Made by a program: the position numbers and the translations under genes
Part shown: positions 38,620-49,661 of the stretch, piece by piece
How the letters are laid out: every line of letters starts with the position of its first letter
Position numbering within the stretch: position 1 is the stretch's first letter
Notes under the pieces: generated by a model
Told to the model about the DNA's origin: nothing
The model's input: the letters and a program-made list of their open reading frames with translations, nothing else
The model's database searches: none
Origin: Klebsiella oxytoca
GTDB lineage: Bacteria; Pseudomonadota; Gammaproteobacteria; Enterobacterales; Enterobacteriaceae
Length of the DNA: 64,000 nucleotides
Assembly (NCBI RefSeq): GCF_009707385.1
Contig: NZ_CP046115.1
Span: forward strand, 4,712,001 to 4,776,000
Direction of reading: 5' to 3'

Positions 38620-38635
38620 GAACATATGATCTAAA
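38620..38635. promoter_or_regulatory. Candidate LsrR site near lsrR
   Basis: GAACATATGATCTAAA lies 20 bp before the lsrR start and matches the inverted copy at 38539-38553 and part of the site near lsrA. Autoregulation of lsrR is known in E. coli. Confidence 0.45.
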
Positions 38636-38655
38636 TTTTTATAAGAGTTCACTTT

Positions 38656-39627
38656 ATGAGCGAGAAACGCATTACGGAAGAGAGCCGCTACGCCGGGCTG
38701 GCGTTAGCCGAGGAGGAGCTGGTGGCGCGGGTGGCGTGGTGTTACTACCACGATGGCTTAACCCAGAACGACATTGGCGAGCGTTTAGGGCTACCGCGGC
38801 TGAAAATTTCCCGCCTGCTGGAGAAGGGCCGCCAGTCGGGGGTGATCCGCGTCCAGATTAATTCGCGCTATGAGGGCTGTCTGGCGCTGGAAACCGAGCT
38901 CCAGCAGCGCTTCGGCCTGAAAATCGCCCGCGTGCTGCCGGCGCTGAATACCCCGCCGATGAACACCCGCCTGGGGATTGGCGCGGCGCAATCGTTAATG
39001 GGCGTGCTGGAGCCGGGACAGCTGCTGGCGGTGGGCTTTGGCGAAGCCACCATGAGCTGCCTGCAGCATCTGAGCGGCTTTATTGGCTCGCAGCAGGTGC
39101 GGCTGGTGACGCTTTCCGGCGGCGTAGGCCCGTATATGACCGGCATTGGCCAGCTGGATGCCGCCTGTAGCGTCAGCATGATCCCCGCGCCGCTGAGGGT
39201 GTCATCGGCGGATGTGGCGGAGATCCTGCGCCGGGAATCGAGCGTACGCGACGTGATCCTCGCCGCCACGGCGGCAGATGCGGCGGTGGTAGGTATCGGC
39301 GCCATTGACCAGCGTCGCGACGCTACCATCCTGCGATCCGGCTATATCAGCGAAGGCGAACAGCTGATGTTCGCCCGCAAAGGCGCGGTGGGCGACATTT
39401 TAGGGTATTTCCTGCAGGCCGACGGCAAACCGGTCGAAGGGCTGGAGATCCATCGGGAACTGCTCGGCGTCACCCTTGATGAACTGGCGCAGCTGCCAAC
39501 CATCGTTGGCGTCGCCGGGGGAGAAGAAAAAGCGCAGGCGATTTACGCGGCCCTTATCGGCAAGCGGATTAATGGCCTGGTAACGGAAGAGACAACAGCA
39601 CGCGCGGTGCTGACGCTGGCCTCATAA
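38656..39627 (+). CDS. lsrR: lsr operon repressor LsrR
   Basis: 323 residues, SorC/DeoR-type sugar-binding regulator. An N-terminal helix-turn-helix ([25 protein letters not shown], given as contiguous motif parts around 30-55) precedes a phosphosugar-binding domain with [12 protein letters not shown] and [14 protein letters not shown]. Phospho-AI-2 releases LsrR from the lsr operators. It is divergent from lsrA and 37 bp before lsrK, as in E. coli. A few residues longer than E. coli LsrR (317). Confidence 0.96.
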   Translation: MSEKRITEESRYAGLALAEEELVARVAWCYYHDGLTQNDIGERLGLPRLKISRLLEKGRQSGVIRVQINSRYEGCLALETELQQRFGLKIARVLPALNTPPMNTRLGIGAAQSLMGVLEPGQLLAVGFGEATMSCLQHLSGFIGSQQVRLVTLSGGVGPYMTGIGQLDAACSVSMIPAPLRVSSADVAEILRRESSVRDVILAATAADAAVVGIGAIDQRRDATILRSGYISEGEQLMFARKGAVGDILGYFLQADGKPVEGLEIHRELLGVTLDELAQLPTIVGVAGGEEKAQAIYAALIGKRINGLVTEETTARAVLTLAS

Positions 39628-39664
39628 CGGCCCTGCGCCGCGCAACACAAGCGAGGCGCATGTC

Positions 39665-41257
39665 ATGAGTTACCTGTTAGCGTTAGATGCCGGTACCGGC
39701 AGCATCCGGGCGGTGATTTTCGATCTCAACGGTCGCCAGATTGCGGTCGGCCAGGCCGAATGGAAACACCTGAGCGTGGACAATGTCCCCGGCTCGATGG
39801 AATTCGATCTCAGCGTCAACTGGCAGCTGGCCTGCCAGTGCATCCGCCAGGCGCTGGCTGCCGCCCATCTCTCTGCGGCGGATGTTCAGTCCGTCGCCTG
39901 CTGTTCAATGCGCGAAGGCATCGTGCTTTACGACCGCAACGGCGAGGCCATCTGGGCCTGCGCCAACGTTGACGCTCGCGCCAGCCGCGAGGTGGCGGAG
40001 CTCAAAGAGATCCACGACGACCGTTTTGAATCCGAAGTGTACGGCGTGTCCGGGCAAACCCTGGCGCTGAGCGCCATGCCGCGTCTGCTGTGGCTGGCCC
40101 ACCATCGCCCGGACATCTATCGCAAAGCGGCGACCATCACCATGATCAGCGACTGGCTGGCGGCGAAGCTCTCCGGCGAGCTGGCGGTTGACCCTTCTAA
40201 CGCCGGAACCACCGGCATGCTCGACCTGTTCAGCCGCGACTGGCGCCCGGCGCTACTGGATATGGCCGGGCTGCGGGCCGATATTCTCTCGCCGGTGAAA
40301 GAGACCGGTACCCTGCTGGGCGCGGTAACCAACGCAGCGGCGCAGCAGAGCGGGCTGCGCGCTGGCACCCCGGTGGTGATGGGCGGCGGCGACGTTCAGC
40401 TCGGCTGCCTGGGCCTCGGCGTAGTGCGCGCCGGACAGACGGCTGTACTCGGCGGCACCTTCTGGCAGCAGGTAGTTAACCTGCCGGAAGTCCGTACTGA
40501 TCCGGAGATGAATATTCGCGTTAACCCGCACGTCATTCCCGGTATGGCGCAGGCTGAGTCCATCAGTTTCTTCACCGGCCTGACCATGCGCTGGTTCCGC
40601 GATGCTTTCTGTGCGGAAGAGAAGCTGATTGCCGAGCGCCTCGGCGTCGACGCCTACAGCCTGCTCGAAGAGATGGCCAGCCGCGTACCGGCAGGTTCCC
40701 ATGGGGTGATGCCGATCTTCTCCGATGCCATGCACTTTAAGCAGTGGTACCACGCCGCGCCATCGTTTATTAACCTCTCCATTGACCCGGAAAAATGCAA
40801 TAAGGCCACGCTTTTCCGCGCGCTGGAAGAGAACGCAGCGATTGTCTCCGCCTGCAACCTGGCGCAGATTTCACAGTTTTCCGGCGTGCAGTTTGACGGC
40901 CTGGTCTTCGCCGGCGGCGGCTCGAAAGGGGCGCTGTGGAGCCAGATCCTCAGCGATGTCACCGGCCTGCCGGTGCGGGTGCCGGAGGTCCGCGAGGCGA
41001 CGGCGCTCGGCTGCGCAATTGCCGCCGGAACCGGCGCCGGACTGTACAATGATATGGCGGCGACGGGCGAGAAGCTGGTGAGCTGGCATCGGGAATTTAC
41101 GCCCAATCCAGCGCATCGCGAGCTGTATCAGGAGATGATGGCCAAATGGCAGTCGGTGTACGCCGAACAGCTCGGTCTGGTAGATAGCGGGTTGACGACG
41201 TCGATGTGGCAGGCGCCGGGGCTGGTGCGGCGTGCACCTGTTACCCCCTCACCCTAA
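39665..41257 (+). CDS. lsrK: Autoinducer-2 kinase LsrK
   Basis: 530 residues, FGGY carbohydrate kinase family. It phosphorylates AI-2 in the cytoplasm with ATP, trapping it and making the LsrR inducer. Conserved: [19 protein letters not shown] at the start, the FGGY-type [11 protein letters not shown], and [14 protein letters not shown] near the C-terminus. The last residues, [10 protein letters not shown], and the stop codon come from the start of an intergenic repeat (CCCTCACCCTAACCC), so the C-terminal tail is probably altered but the domain fold is complete. Confidence 0.95.
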   Translation: MSYLLALDAGTGSIRAVIFDLNGRQIAVGQAEWKHLSVDNVPGSMEFDLSVNWQLACQCIRQALAAAHLSAADVQSVACCSMREGIVLYDRNGEAIWACANVDARASREVAELKEIHDDRFESEVYGVSGQTLALSAMPRLLWLAHHRPDIYRKAATITMISDWLAAKLSGELAVDPSNAGTTGMLDLFSRDWRPALLDMAGLRADILSPVKETGTLLGAVTNAAAQQSGLRAGTPVVMGGGDVQLGCLGLGVVRAGQTAVLGGTFWQQVVNLPEVRTDPEMNIRVNPHVIPGMAQAESISFFTGLTMRWFRDAFCAEEKLIAERLGVDAYSLLEEMASRVPAGSHGVMPIFSDAMHFKQWYHAAPSFINLSIDPEKCNKATLFRALEENAAIVSACNLAQISQFSGVQFDGLVFAGGGSKGALWSQILSDVTGLPVRVPEVREATALGCAIAAGTGAGLYNDMAATGEKLVSWHREFTPNPAHRELYQEMMAKWQSVYAEQLGLVDSGLTTSMWQAPGLVRRAPVTPSP

Positions 41258-41376
41258 CCCTCTCCCCGCAGGGGAGAGGGGACCGTTCGGCACCGCTTTT
41301 TAGACCAGAACACCAGGCAAAGTTCGCCTTTCTCCCTCTCCCCTCGGGAGAGGGTCGGGGTGAGGGGAGTCTTCCT
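41240..41376. repeat. Inverted repeat pair of the CCCTCACCCTAACCC / GGGAGAGGG type
   Basis: One block reads CCCCTCACCCTAACCCTCTC then CCCGCAGGGGAGAGGGG (41251-41281); the other, inverted, reads CTCCCTCTCCCCTCGGGAGAGGGTCGGGGTGAGGGG (41333-41370) in pieces. Each block is itself a hairpin. Elements like this are common between genes in Proteobacteria. It overlaps the last codons of lsrK and, with about 120 bp of plain sequence, fills the gap to fadH. Confidence 0.75.
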
Positions 41377-41451
41377 GCGCCATTCTTTGAATCCCATCAC
41401 AATCGCCGCACTCCCCTTTTCCCTTTTTGCCCGCGACGGCTAAATTAGTAA

Positions 41452-43515
<2,064 letters not shown>

Positions 43516-43532
43516 GGAAAGGAAACCCGGCA

Positions 43533-43652
43533 GGTAGCCCGACTAAGGCATCAGCCGGTAGCACGGCTAAGGCGTCAGCCAGTAGCCCGGCTAAGGCGTC
43601 AGCAGGTAGCCCGACTAAGGCATCAGCCGGTAGCCCGGCTAAGGCGTCAGCC
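43533..43652. repeat. Five exact-length 24-bp tandem repeats between fadH and rlmG
   Basis: Units start at 43533, 43557, 43581, 43605 and 43629, each GGTAGCCCGRCTAAGGCRTCAGCC with at most a few changes. The first and fourth units are identical. The array ends in GCGAGCCGGGG, the tail of a REP-like element related to 29450-29490. It fills the gap between two converging genes. Confidence 0.9.
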
Positions 43653-43685
43653 GCGAGCCGGGGAAACCGGGGAAGCCGATAACGC

Positions 43686-44816
43686 TCAGCGCTGTTTACG
43701 CACCTTCGTCGCTTTCAACACCACAAATTTATTATTGGTGGCGATCGTCGTGCAGTTACCGAACGCGCGCTTCAGCTTGCGGAAATAATCGAGGTGGCGG
43801 TTGCCGACAACATACAGCTCGCCGCCGTACTTCAGGCTGCGGCGGGCATCGTTGAACATCTGCCAGGCAATATGATCGGTGATAGCGTGCTGCTGATGGA
43901 ACGGCGGGTTGCAGAGGATAGCGGCGAAGCGGTCCGGCTCAATATCGGACAGCGCGTTATTCACCACAAACTCGCAGCGCTCGAGGTCATCCGGCATATT
44001 AATTTCAACGTTCAGCCGGCTGGAAGCGACCGCCATATAGGACTCATCGGTAAACATCACCCGGGCGTCGGGGTTTAAAGCCAGCGCTTGCAGGCCAATC
44101 ACGCCGTTGCCGCAGCCGAGATCGGCGATCTCGCCTTCAATATTTTTCGGCAGATGTTCCAGGAAGAAACGCGCGCCAATATCCAGGCCGCTGCGGGCGA
44201 AGACGTTGGCGTGGTTGTGGATCGCCCACGGCGTACCGTCCAGCTGCCAGCTGTAAGTTTGCGGCGCATCGGCCACTTCAGGCGCGGTAAAGGTACAGAA
44301 AATCAGCCGCGCCTTTTTCCATGCCAGCGATGTGGTGGTGGTACCGAGGATCTTTTCAAATAGCGCCAACGTGGAATTATGCACATCGCGCGCTTTCGCG
44401 GCTGCGATAATGCGGGTTTCCGGGGTGACAACCTCGCGCAAAGCGCGCAGCTGCTGCTCCAGCAGCGCCAGCTGTTTGGGTATTTTAATCAATACCAGCG
44501 CCGGAGCCGCAGGCAACTCGCTCAGGGAATCCTGAAAACGTACGCTCTCTTCATCGATGCCGTTCATTCGCAGGTTGTAGCGGGTCGCCAGCTTAGACAC
44601 GTAGGAATCGTTGATGCTGAGCGGATTGCGTTCCGCCAGCGCACAGCCCAGCGCGCCGAAGCTGTCATTGAAAATGAGCGTCAGGCCGTCGACGTCATTC
44701 ACCTGTTGCAGCAGATATTCATCCGCCGCTTCCCACGCCTGAAGCGCTTCCTCTTCAGCATTGGGTGGGAATCGCTCTAATGTGAATAACTCACCGTTTA
44801 ACTCTACCTGGCTCAT
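43686..44816 (-). CDS. rlmG: 23S rRNA m2G1835 methyltransferase RlmG
   Basis: 376 residues. It methylates N2 of G1835 in 23S rRNA using S-adenosylmethionine. An N-terminal non-catalytic MTase-like domain (about 1-200) precedes the catalytic domain with SAM motif [17 protein letters not shown] (about 232-247) and motif [10 protein letters not shown] (about 302-309), the NPPF of base-amino methyltransferases. Close to the E. coli length (378). Alone on the minus strand. Confidence 0.95.
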   Translation of the reverse strand: MSQVELNGELFTLERFPPNAEEEALQAWEAADEYLLQQVNDVDGLTLIFNDSFGALGCALAERNPLSINDSYVSKLATRYNLRMNGIDEESVRFQDSLSELPAAPALVLIKIPKQLALLEQQLRALREVVTPETRIIAAAKARDVHNSTLALFEKILGTTTTSLAWKKARLIFCTFTAPEVADAPQTYSWQLDGTPWAIHNHANVFARSGLDIGARFFLEHLPKNIEGEIADLGCGNGVIGLQALALNPDARVMFTDESYMAVASSRLNVEINMPDDLERCEFVVNNALSDIEPDRFAAILCNPPFHQQHAITDHIAWQMFNDARRSLKYGGELYVVGNRHLDYFRKLKRAFGNCTTIATNNKFVVLKATKVRKQR

Positions 44817-44920
44817 CGCCTCTGTGCCTCCGGAACTCTAAAACCCGCGAGTTTATACGCAAACCTCGCCCAGTAGAATAGAGATGCGCCGATTATCTCT
44901 ATCTGCCGGACGATAGCCCA

Positions 44921-46264
44921 TTATGCAGGAAGATCGTTCTGCGCCAGGCGGGACAGGCGCTTATCATCCAGGCTGTACTTGCTCATGATAACCACCAGCA
45001 GCGCCACCAGAATGCCGGGGAAGACGGTGAAAAGCAGCTTGATCATCTCCAGCGCAGATTCGGTTTGTTGCGCTGCGCCGCCAACGTAGTCGCCCCATGC
45101 CAGCATATAGCCCACCAGCGCGCCGCCGATAGCAATCCCCAACTTGATAGCAAAAAGGTTAGTTGAAAACACGATCCCGCTGAGTTTTTTACCGCTGCGT
45201 TTTTCTTCCGCATCGATAATATCGGACAGCATGCTCCACTGCAGCGGCGTGGCGGCTAGCTGAATAATATTGATGATAATCACCAGCGCAAAGATAGCGC
45301 CCACGTTGCCCGCCGGAACAAAGTACATGCCGATCAGCAGCACCGCTTCCAGAGCCATCGATATTTTAAAGCCTTTCACCTTATCGATATTTTTAAAGAT
45401 AAACGGAGATAGCATCGCCCCCAGCACGCCGGAGGCCAGAGTGGTGGTCAGCAGCAGGCTGCCCAGATCCGCCCGCCCCATAATATTGTTGACGTAATAG
45501 AGAGTCGTGCCGCCTTTAAACAACACCGCAATCAGGTTAACAACGTTGAGCACAAACAGAATGCGCCAGTCCTTATTGGAGAGCAGGGTTTTCAGGTCAT
45601 CAAGAATGCTGCTTTGGGTATTAACCGCAATATCCGTGGTGTAACGCTCTTTCGTCAGGCCGAAGCAGATAAAGAAGAGGATAATGCTCAGGCATCCCAT
45701 CACAATCATGGTGTAAAAATAGCCGTTTTGCACATTGCCCTGACCCAGCCACGCCACCAGCGGCAGCGCGGTGAGCGAGACAATCAAACCGCCGAGCGTA
45801 CTGAGCGCAAAGCGCCACGACTGGAGCGAAACGCGCTCGCGGGAGTCGTTAGAAATGTTGTTGATCATCGCGCAATACGGAACGTTAATCGCCGTATACA
45901 CCAGAGATAACAATGTATAAGAAACATAGGCATAAATAAGCTTACCGGTATAACCAAAATCCGGCGTGTAAAACGTTAAGCAGCAAAGAACGCCGAAAGG
46001 AATAGCGAACCATAAAATATAGGGACGGAATTGTCCGTATTTAGTCCGCGTGCGGTCCGCGACCGCTCCCATTAATACATCGGTCACCGCATCTAATACC
46101 CTTACCGCAAGGAACATCGTTCCCATGTGCGCCGGGCTTAAACCAAATACGTCGGTATAAAACCAGGCCATAAACAGCATCACCGTTTGCCAGACTAAAT
46201 TACAGCCGGTATCACCTAACCCATAGCTGAATTTTTCTTTTGTACTTATACGGGCTGTATTCAT
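44921..46264 (-). CDS. xynT: Xyloside/oligosaccharide:cation symporter (GPH family), XynT-like
   Basis: 447 residues with twelve hydrophobic segments, glycoside-pentoside-hexuronide transporter family (MelB-like). It has KFSYGLGDTGCNL at the start and the DAVTDVLMGAVADRTRTKYGQFRPY loop (given in parts; about 55-80) holding cation-site aspartates. The position near a GH43 beta-xylosidase and the similarity to the xynTB pair described from Klebsiella oxytoca suggest xylobiose and related xylosides as substrates. Here xynT is divergent from an AraC gene instead of directly next to xynB. Confidence 0.85.
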   Translation of the reverse strand: MNTARISTKEKFSYGLGDTGCNLVWQTVMLFMAWFYTDVFGLSPAHMGTMFLAVRVLDAVTDVLMGAVADRTRTKYGQFRPYILWFAIPFGVLCCLTFYTPDFGYTGKLIYAYVSYTLLSLVYTAINVPYCAMINNISNDSRERVSLQSWRFALSTLGGLIVSLTALPLVAWLGQGNVQNGYFYTMIVMGCLSIILFFICFGLTKERYTTDIAVNTQSSILDDLKTLLSNKDWRILFVLNVVNLIAVLFKGGTTLYYVNNIMGRADLGSLLLTTTLASGVLGAMLSPFIFKNIDKVKGFKISMALEAVLLIGMYFVPAGNVGAIFALVIIINIIQLAATPLQWSMLSDIIDAEEKRSGKKLSGIVFSTNLFAIKLGIAIGGALVGYMLAWGDYVGGAAQQTESALEMIKLLFTVFPGILVALLVVIMSKYSLDDKRLSRLAQNDLPA

Positions 46265-46371
46265 CGCGCCTCCGCCAGAAAAATCGTTAATATTTGTCCT
46301 CTGTAAGTTATTGCGAAGGCGGATCAGGTTATGTATAAATCATCCTGTTAAATATAAGAAGAGTGTACCCG

Positions 46372-47238
46372 ATGAGTGACCAATCTCCCGTTTTCGAAAA
46401 AATCCCCGTAGGCGCCGGTGAGCAGTTTACGCTACGGGTAGATAACATAAATGATTTCAATGGAATAAACGTAATTCCCCATTTTCATATGATGGACGAA
46501 CTGATGTGGTTCAGGGAATCAGGGGGCAGCTATTCGATTGGTGATGAAAAATTTACAATAAAAAACAATACGCTGGTATTTGTTCCTGCCTTACTGATTC
46601 ATGAAATGACGCTACCAGCCGCCGCCAGCCACAAGCGTTATCTTATGCAATTCGAAAAAGAGTGGCTTGAGGGATACGACCTGTCGCTACCCGCGGCCCA
46701 CTGCGGCGCAGTCGCGTACCTCTCCGGCGAGGAAGCCGAGCGTCTGGAGCTGCTGCTGAGCTGGTGCGGCGAGTTCAGCGACTTCTCCGATTCGCTATTC
46801 CGTTCCCTGATGCAAAGCGTGCTGCTGCATGCTTTTAATAGTCTGAAAGATTCTGTCCCCATTACCGAACGAACCAACCATCGCTACCTCAGCGAACTGA
46901 TTGAACTGCTTCAATCTATTGATGAAAATGAAAATTTTGAAATGACGACCGAAGAAGCCGCCCGCCGCTGCCGGTGGTCAAAATCCTGGTTTTCCCGCAC
47001 CTTTAAATCCGCCTTTGGAATCAGCTTCAAGAAATTTATGCTGCTGCGCAAACTCAATATCGCTATCAATCTGCTGACCAATACCGACCTGAAGATCAGC
47101 GATATCTCGCAAAGCGCCGGCTTCACCGACAGCGCCTACTTCTGCCTAAAGTTTAAAGAGATGATGAACGATACCCCGCAGTCCTTCCGGCACAAAGTCA
47201 GAAGCACCGCAGCCGTGGGCAGTCGGGCGGACAAATAA
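46372..47238 (+). CDS. AraC-family regulator of the xyloside locus
   Basis: 288 residues from the ATG at 46372; a GTG at 46363 (three codons earlier) sits too close to the purine-rich AAGAAGAG. An N-terminal cupin-like sensor (about 20-110, with PHFHMMDELMWFRES and LIHEMTLP) precedes two C-terminal helix-turn-helix motifs (about 190-285): AARRCRWSKSWFSRTFKSAFG and KISDISQSAGFTDSAYFCLKF, listed as separate motifs. Located between xynT and xynB and divergent from xynT, so it probably activates both in response to xylosides. Ligand not known from the sequence. Confidence 0.88.
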   Translation: MSDQSPVFEKIPVGAGEQFTLRVDNINDFNGINVIPHFHMMDELMWFRESGGSYSIGDEKFTIKNNTLVFVPALLIHEMTLPAAASHKRYLMQFEKEWLEGYDLSLPAAHCGAVAYLSGEEAERLELLLSWCGEFSDFSDSLFRSLMQSVLLHAFNSLKDSVPITERTNHRYLSELIELLQSIDENENFEMTTEEAARRCRWSKSWFSRTFKSAFGISFKKFMLLRKLNIAINLLTNTDLKISDISQSAGFTDSAYFCLKFKEMMNDTPQSFRHKVRSTAAVGSRADK

Positions 47239-47246
47239 CTCTTTTT

Positions 47247-47262
47247 TGTGAGCAACATCACC
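47247..47262 (+). promoter_or_regulatory. Candidate CRP site upstream of xynB
   Basis: TGTGA-GCAACA-TCACC matches the CRP consensus TGTGA-N6-TCACA at nine of ten positions. It lies about 105 bp before xynB and just after the AraC gene. Catabolite control of xylosidase is expected but not shown. Confidence 0.6.
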
Positions 47263-47366
47263 GGATAAGTAGACGTTTATTATATAAACAGAAACAATCT
47301 ATATATCTCCCGGGCTGTCGTCTATTTACAATTATCGCTATATTTTGCGCATTAAGGGTAAATACG

Positions 47367-49010
47367 ATGATTCAGAATCCTGTGTTTAAAGGTTTTAATC
47401 CTGATCCCAGTATATGTCGCCGCGGCGATGATTATTATGTGGCTGTATCATCCTTTGAATGGTTCCCCGGCCTGCCGATTTATCACTCCAGGGATCTTAA
47501 GCATTGGCAATTACTTACCCACGTGCTTACCGATGATAATAACCCGGATTTAAAAAAGCTGCCCTCCGCCAAAGGTATTTGGGCACCAAGCCTGACCTGG
47601 TGCGAAGAAGAAAAACTATTTTACGTTATTTATGGCGTGATGAACTCTATGAATTCGCGTTATTTTGACGTTGATAATTATCTTATTACCGCCGGGGAAA
47701 TAACCGGTCCCTGGAGCGAGCCTATTTATCTCCATTCCGCCGGATTCGACGCGTCAATTTTACACGACGATGATGGCAAAAAATGGATCGTCTCTCTGGA
47801 GTGGGAAACTCGCGAAGGTTACGAAAAGCCTGGCGCCATTTGCCTGGTGGAATATTCGCCGCAAGCGCAAAGCGTTATCGGTTATCCGCAGCGGATCTGG
47901 CACGGCGGTACCGATCGCGGCTGTATCGAAGCGCCGCATCTGACGCGACGCGGCGACTATTACTATCTGATGGTCGCCGAAGGCGGCACCGGCTACGGCC
48001 ATGCGGTCACTATGGCGCGCGCAACGGAGGTCACCGGACCTTATCAAGGCGATCCGCTGAACCCGATCGTCACCTCCTGGCCGGAAAACTTTAACGAGCG
48101 CAAAGATGCAGGCCATCTCAAGCCGCACTATTTCAATCCGCAAACCTACCTGCAAAAAGCCGGGCACGGTAGCTATGTCGAAACTCCAACCGGCGAAGTC
48201 TGGCTAACCCATCTTTGCAGCAGGCCGTTTCGCCAAGAGCTACGCTGCCCGCTGGGCCGTGAAACGGCGATTCAAAAGATGATCTGGAGCGACGATGGCT
48301 GGCTGCGCCTGGCCGCGGGAGGCAACCTCGCTCAGCATCAGGTTGAAGAATCGAACCTGCCTGCGCATCCTTTTCCGGCGAAAGCGGATACAGATGATTT
48401 TAACGGGCAAACGCTGGATAACGCCTTTTATGCTCCAAGGATCCGTTTTCAGCGCTTTGCCAGCCTGCAGCGTAAAGCGGGCTACCTTGCCCTACGCGGC
48501 CAGGAGTCGCTGAGCTCGCTCAATAAAGTTAGTCTGCTGGCGAAAAAGCTCACCTCGGTATACGCCACCATGACTACGAAGATGGATTTTAGCCCGGAGA
48601 TTTATCAGCACAGCGCCGGTCTGGCGCTCTATTACGACAACATGAACTATCTGTTTTTACACAAAACATGGGATGACGCCTCTGGCGCTGCGCAGCTGGC
48701 AATTATTTATATGGATAACGGCGAGCGCCACGACGACCCGCATAAAATCCGCCTCGCGGAAGGAGAAATCTACCTCGCGATGGCCATTAACGGCCGGGAG
48801 GTACAGTGCTCATGGTCCGTCGATGGCGAAAAATACCAAAACATCGGCGCGGTCTACGAGACATCACGTTTTTCCGATGAATACAGCCGCTACGGCGAGT
48901 TTACCGGCGCGTTTGTCGGCATGGCCTGCGTGGATAGCATGCTGCATCGGAAAGAGGCGCTGTTTGATTTCTTCAGCTATCGCGCGCTTGAAGATGCGAT
49001 CATCGAGTAA
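47367..49010 (+). CDS. xynB: Beta-xylosidase, glycoside hydrolase family 43
   Basis: 547 residues, no signal peptide, so it works in the cytoplasm on xylobiose and short xylosides imported by XynT. Five-bladed propeller (about 1-320) and C-terminal beta-sandwich (about 340-545) as in GH43 xylosidases. The inverting triad of the family appears at Asp13 (GFNPDPSI, base), Asp128 (AGFDASI, pKa modulator) and Glu188 (GCIEAPH, acid). E. coli YagH is a related protein. Follows the AraC regulator by 128 bp with a CRP-like site between. Confidence 0.93.
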   Translation: MIQNPVFKGFNPDPSICRRGDDYYVAVSSFEWFPGLPIYHSRDLKHWQLLTHVLTDDNNPDLKKLPSAKGIWAPSLTWCEEEKLFYVIYGVMNSMNSRYFDVDNYLITAGEITGPWSEPIYLHSAGFDASILHDDDGKKWIVSLEWETREGYEKPGAICLVEYSPQAQSVIGYPQRIWHGGTDRGCIEAPHLTRRGDYYYLMVAEGGTGYGHAVTMARATEVTGPYQGDPLNPIVTSWPENFNERKDAGHLKPHYFNPQTYLQKAGHGSYVETPTGEVWLTHLCSRPFRQELRCPLGRETAIQKMIWSDDGWLRLAAGGNLAQHQVEESNLPAHPFPAKADTDDFNGQTLDNAFYAPRIRFQRFASLQRKAGYLALRGQESLSSLNKVSLLAKKLTSVYATMTTKMDFSPEIYQHSAGLALYYDNMNYLFLHKTWDDASGAAQLAIIYMDNGERHDDPHKIRLAEGEIYLAMAINGREVQCSWSVDGEKYQNIGAVYETSRFSDEYSRYGEFTGAFVGMACVDSMLHRKEALFDFFSYRALEDAIIE

Positions 49011-49023
49011 CGCAGCCTTTCTG

Positions 49024-49045
49024 GCATCCCGCCCGCGCGGGATGC
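49024..49045 (+). terminator. Hairpin after xynB
   Basis: GCATCCCGC (49024-49032) and GCGGGATGC (49037-49045) pair perfectly over a 4-nt loop, 13 bp after the xynB stop. There is no T-run directly after. Confidence 0.55.
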
Positions 49046-49088
49046 TAGAATTCGCGGCTGTTGTCGCTTAATTACGCAAACAGGCCAC

Positions 49089-49592
49089 ATGAGCACATTA
49101 ACCTATCTCCAGGGCTACCCTGAATCCCTGCTGGCGCAGGTCACCGCGTTGATCGAACAGAACCGCCTCGGTGAAGTGCTGAAAAAACGCTATCCGCAAG
49201 GCCATGATATCAACAACGATAAAGCGCTGTACCAGTACACCCAGGATCTGAAAACCCGCTATCTGCGCGGAGCAGCGCCTATAAATAAAGTGATGTACGA
49301 CAGTAAGATCCACGTGCTGAACAACGCGCTCGGCCTGCATACCGCTATCTCCAGAGTGCAGGGAGGTAAGCTGAAGGCCAAAGCCGAAATTCGCGTCGCC
49401 ACCGTCTTTCGCGATGCGCCGGAGGATTTTTTGCGGATGATCGTGGTGCACGAGCTGGCGCACCTGAAGGAAAAAGATCACAACAAGGCGTTCTACCAGC
49501 TGTGCTGCCATATGGAGCCGCAGTACCATCAGCTGGAGTTTGATACCCGCCTGTGGCTGACCCAGCTTTCGTTAGAGCGTTCTGCGCCATAG
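49089..49592 (+). CDS. ygjP: YgjP, M48-like metal-dependent hydrolase
   Basis: 167 residues, the length of E. coli YgjP. The zinc-binding HEXXH-type motif is in VVHELAHLKEKDHNKAFYQL (about 117-136), with the third ligand in the region CCHMEPQYHQLEFDTRLW. The family (DUF45/WLM-like) resembles SprT and wss peptidases; a nucleotide pyrophosphatase (UTP) activity has been reported for the E. coli protein, so the function should be treated as a metal-dependent hydrolase. It is followed by ygjR, as in E. coli. Confidence 0.92.
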   Translation: MSTLTYLQGYPESLLAQVTALIEQNRLGEVLKKRYPQGHDINNDKALYQYTQDLKTRYLRGAAPINKVMYDSKIHVLNNALGLHTAISRVQGGKLKAKAEIRVATVFRDAPEDFLRMIVVHELAHLKEKDHNKAFYQLCCHMEPQYHQLEFDTRLWLTQLSLERSAP

Positions 49593-49661
49593 CGCACTGG
49601 TTTTGTCATGATGGCGTGTTACAGTGACGAAAGGTCCCTTTTATGGAGTTCGTCAACGTTT

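Noticed and set aside
43533..43652. Five regularly spaced repeats as a possible CRISPR array
   Set aside because: The 24-bp units are directly adjacent with no spacers, and no cas genes are present.
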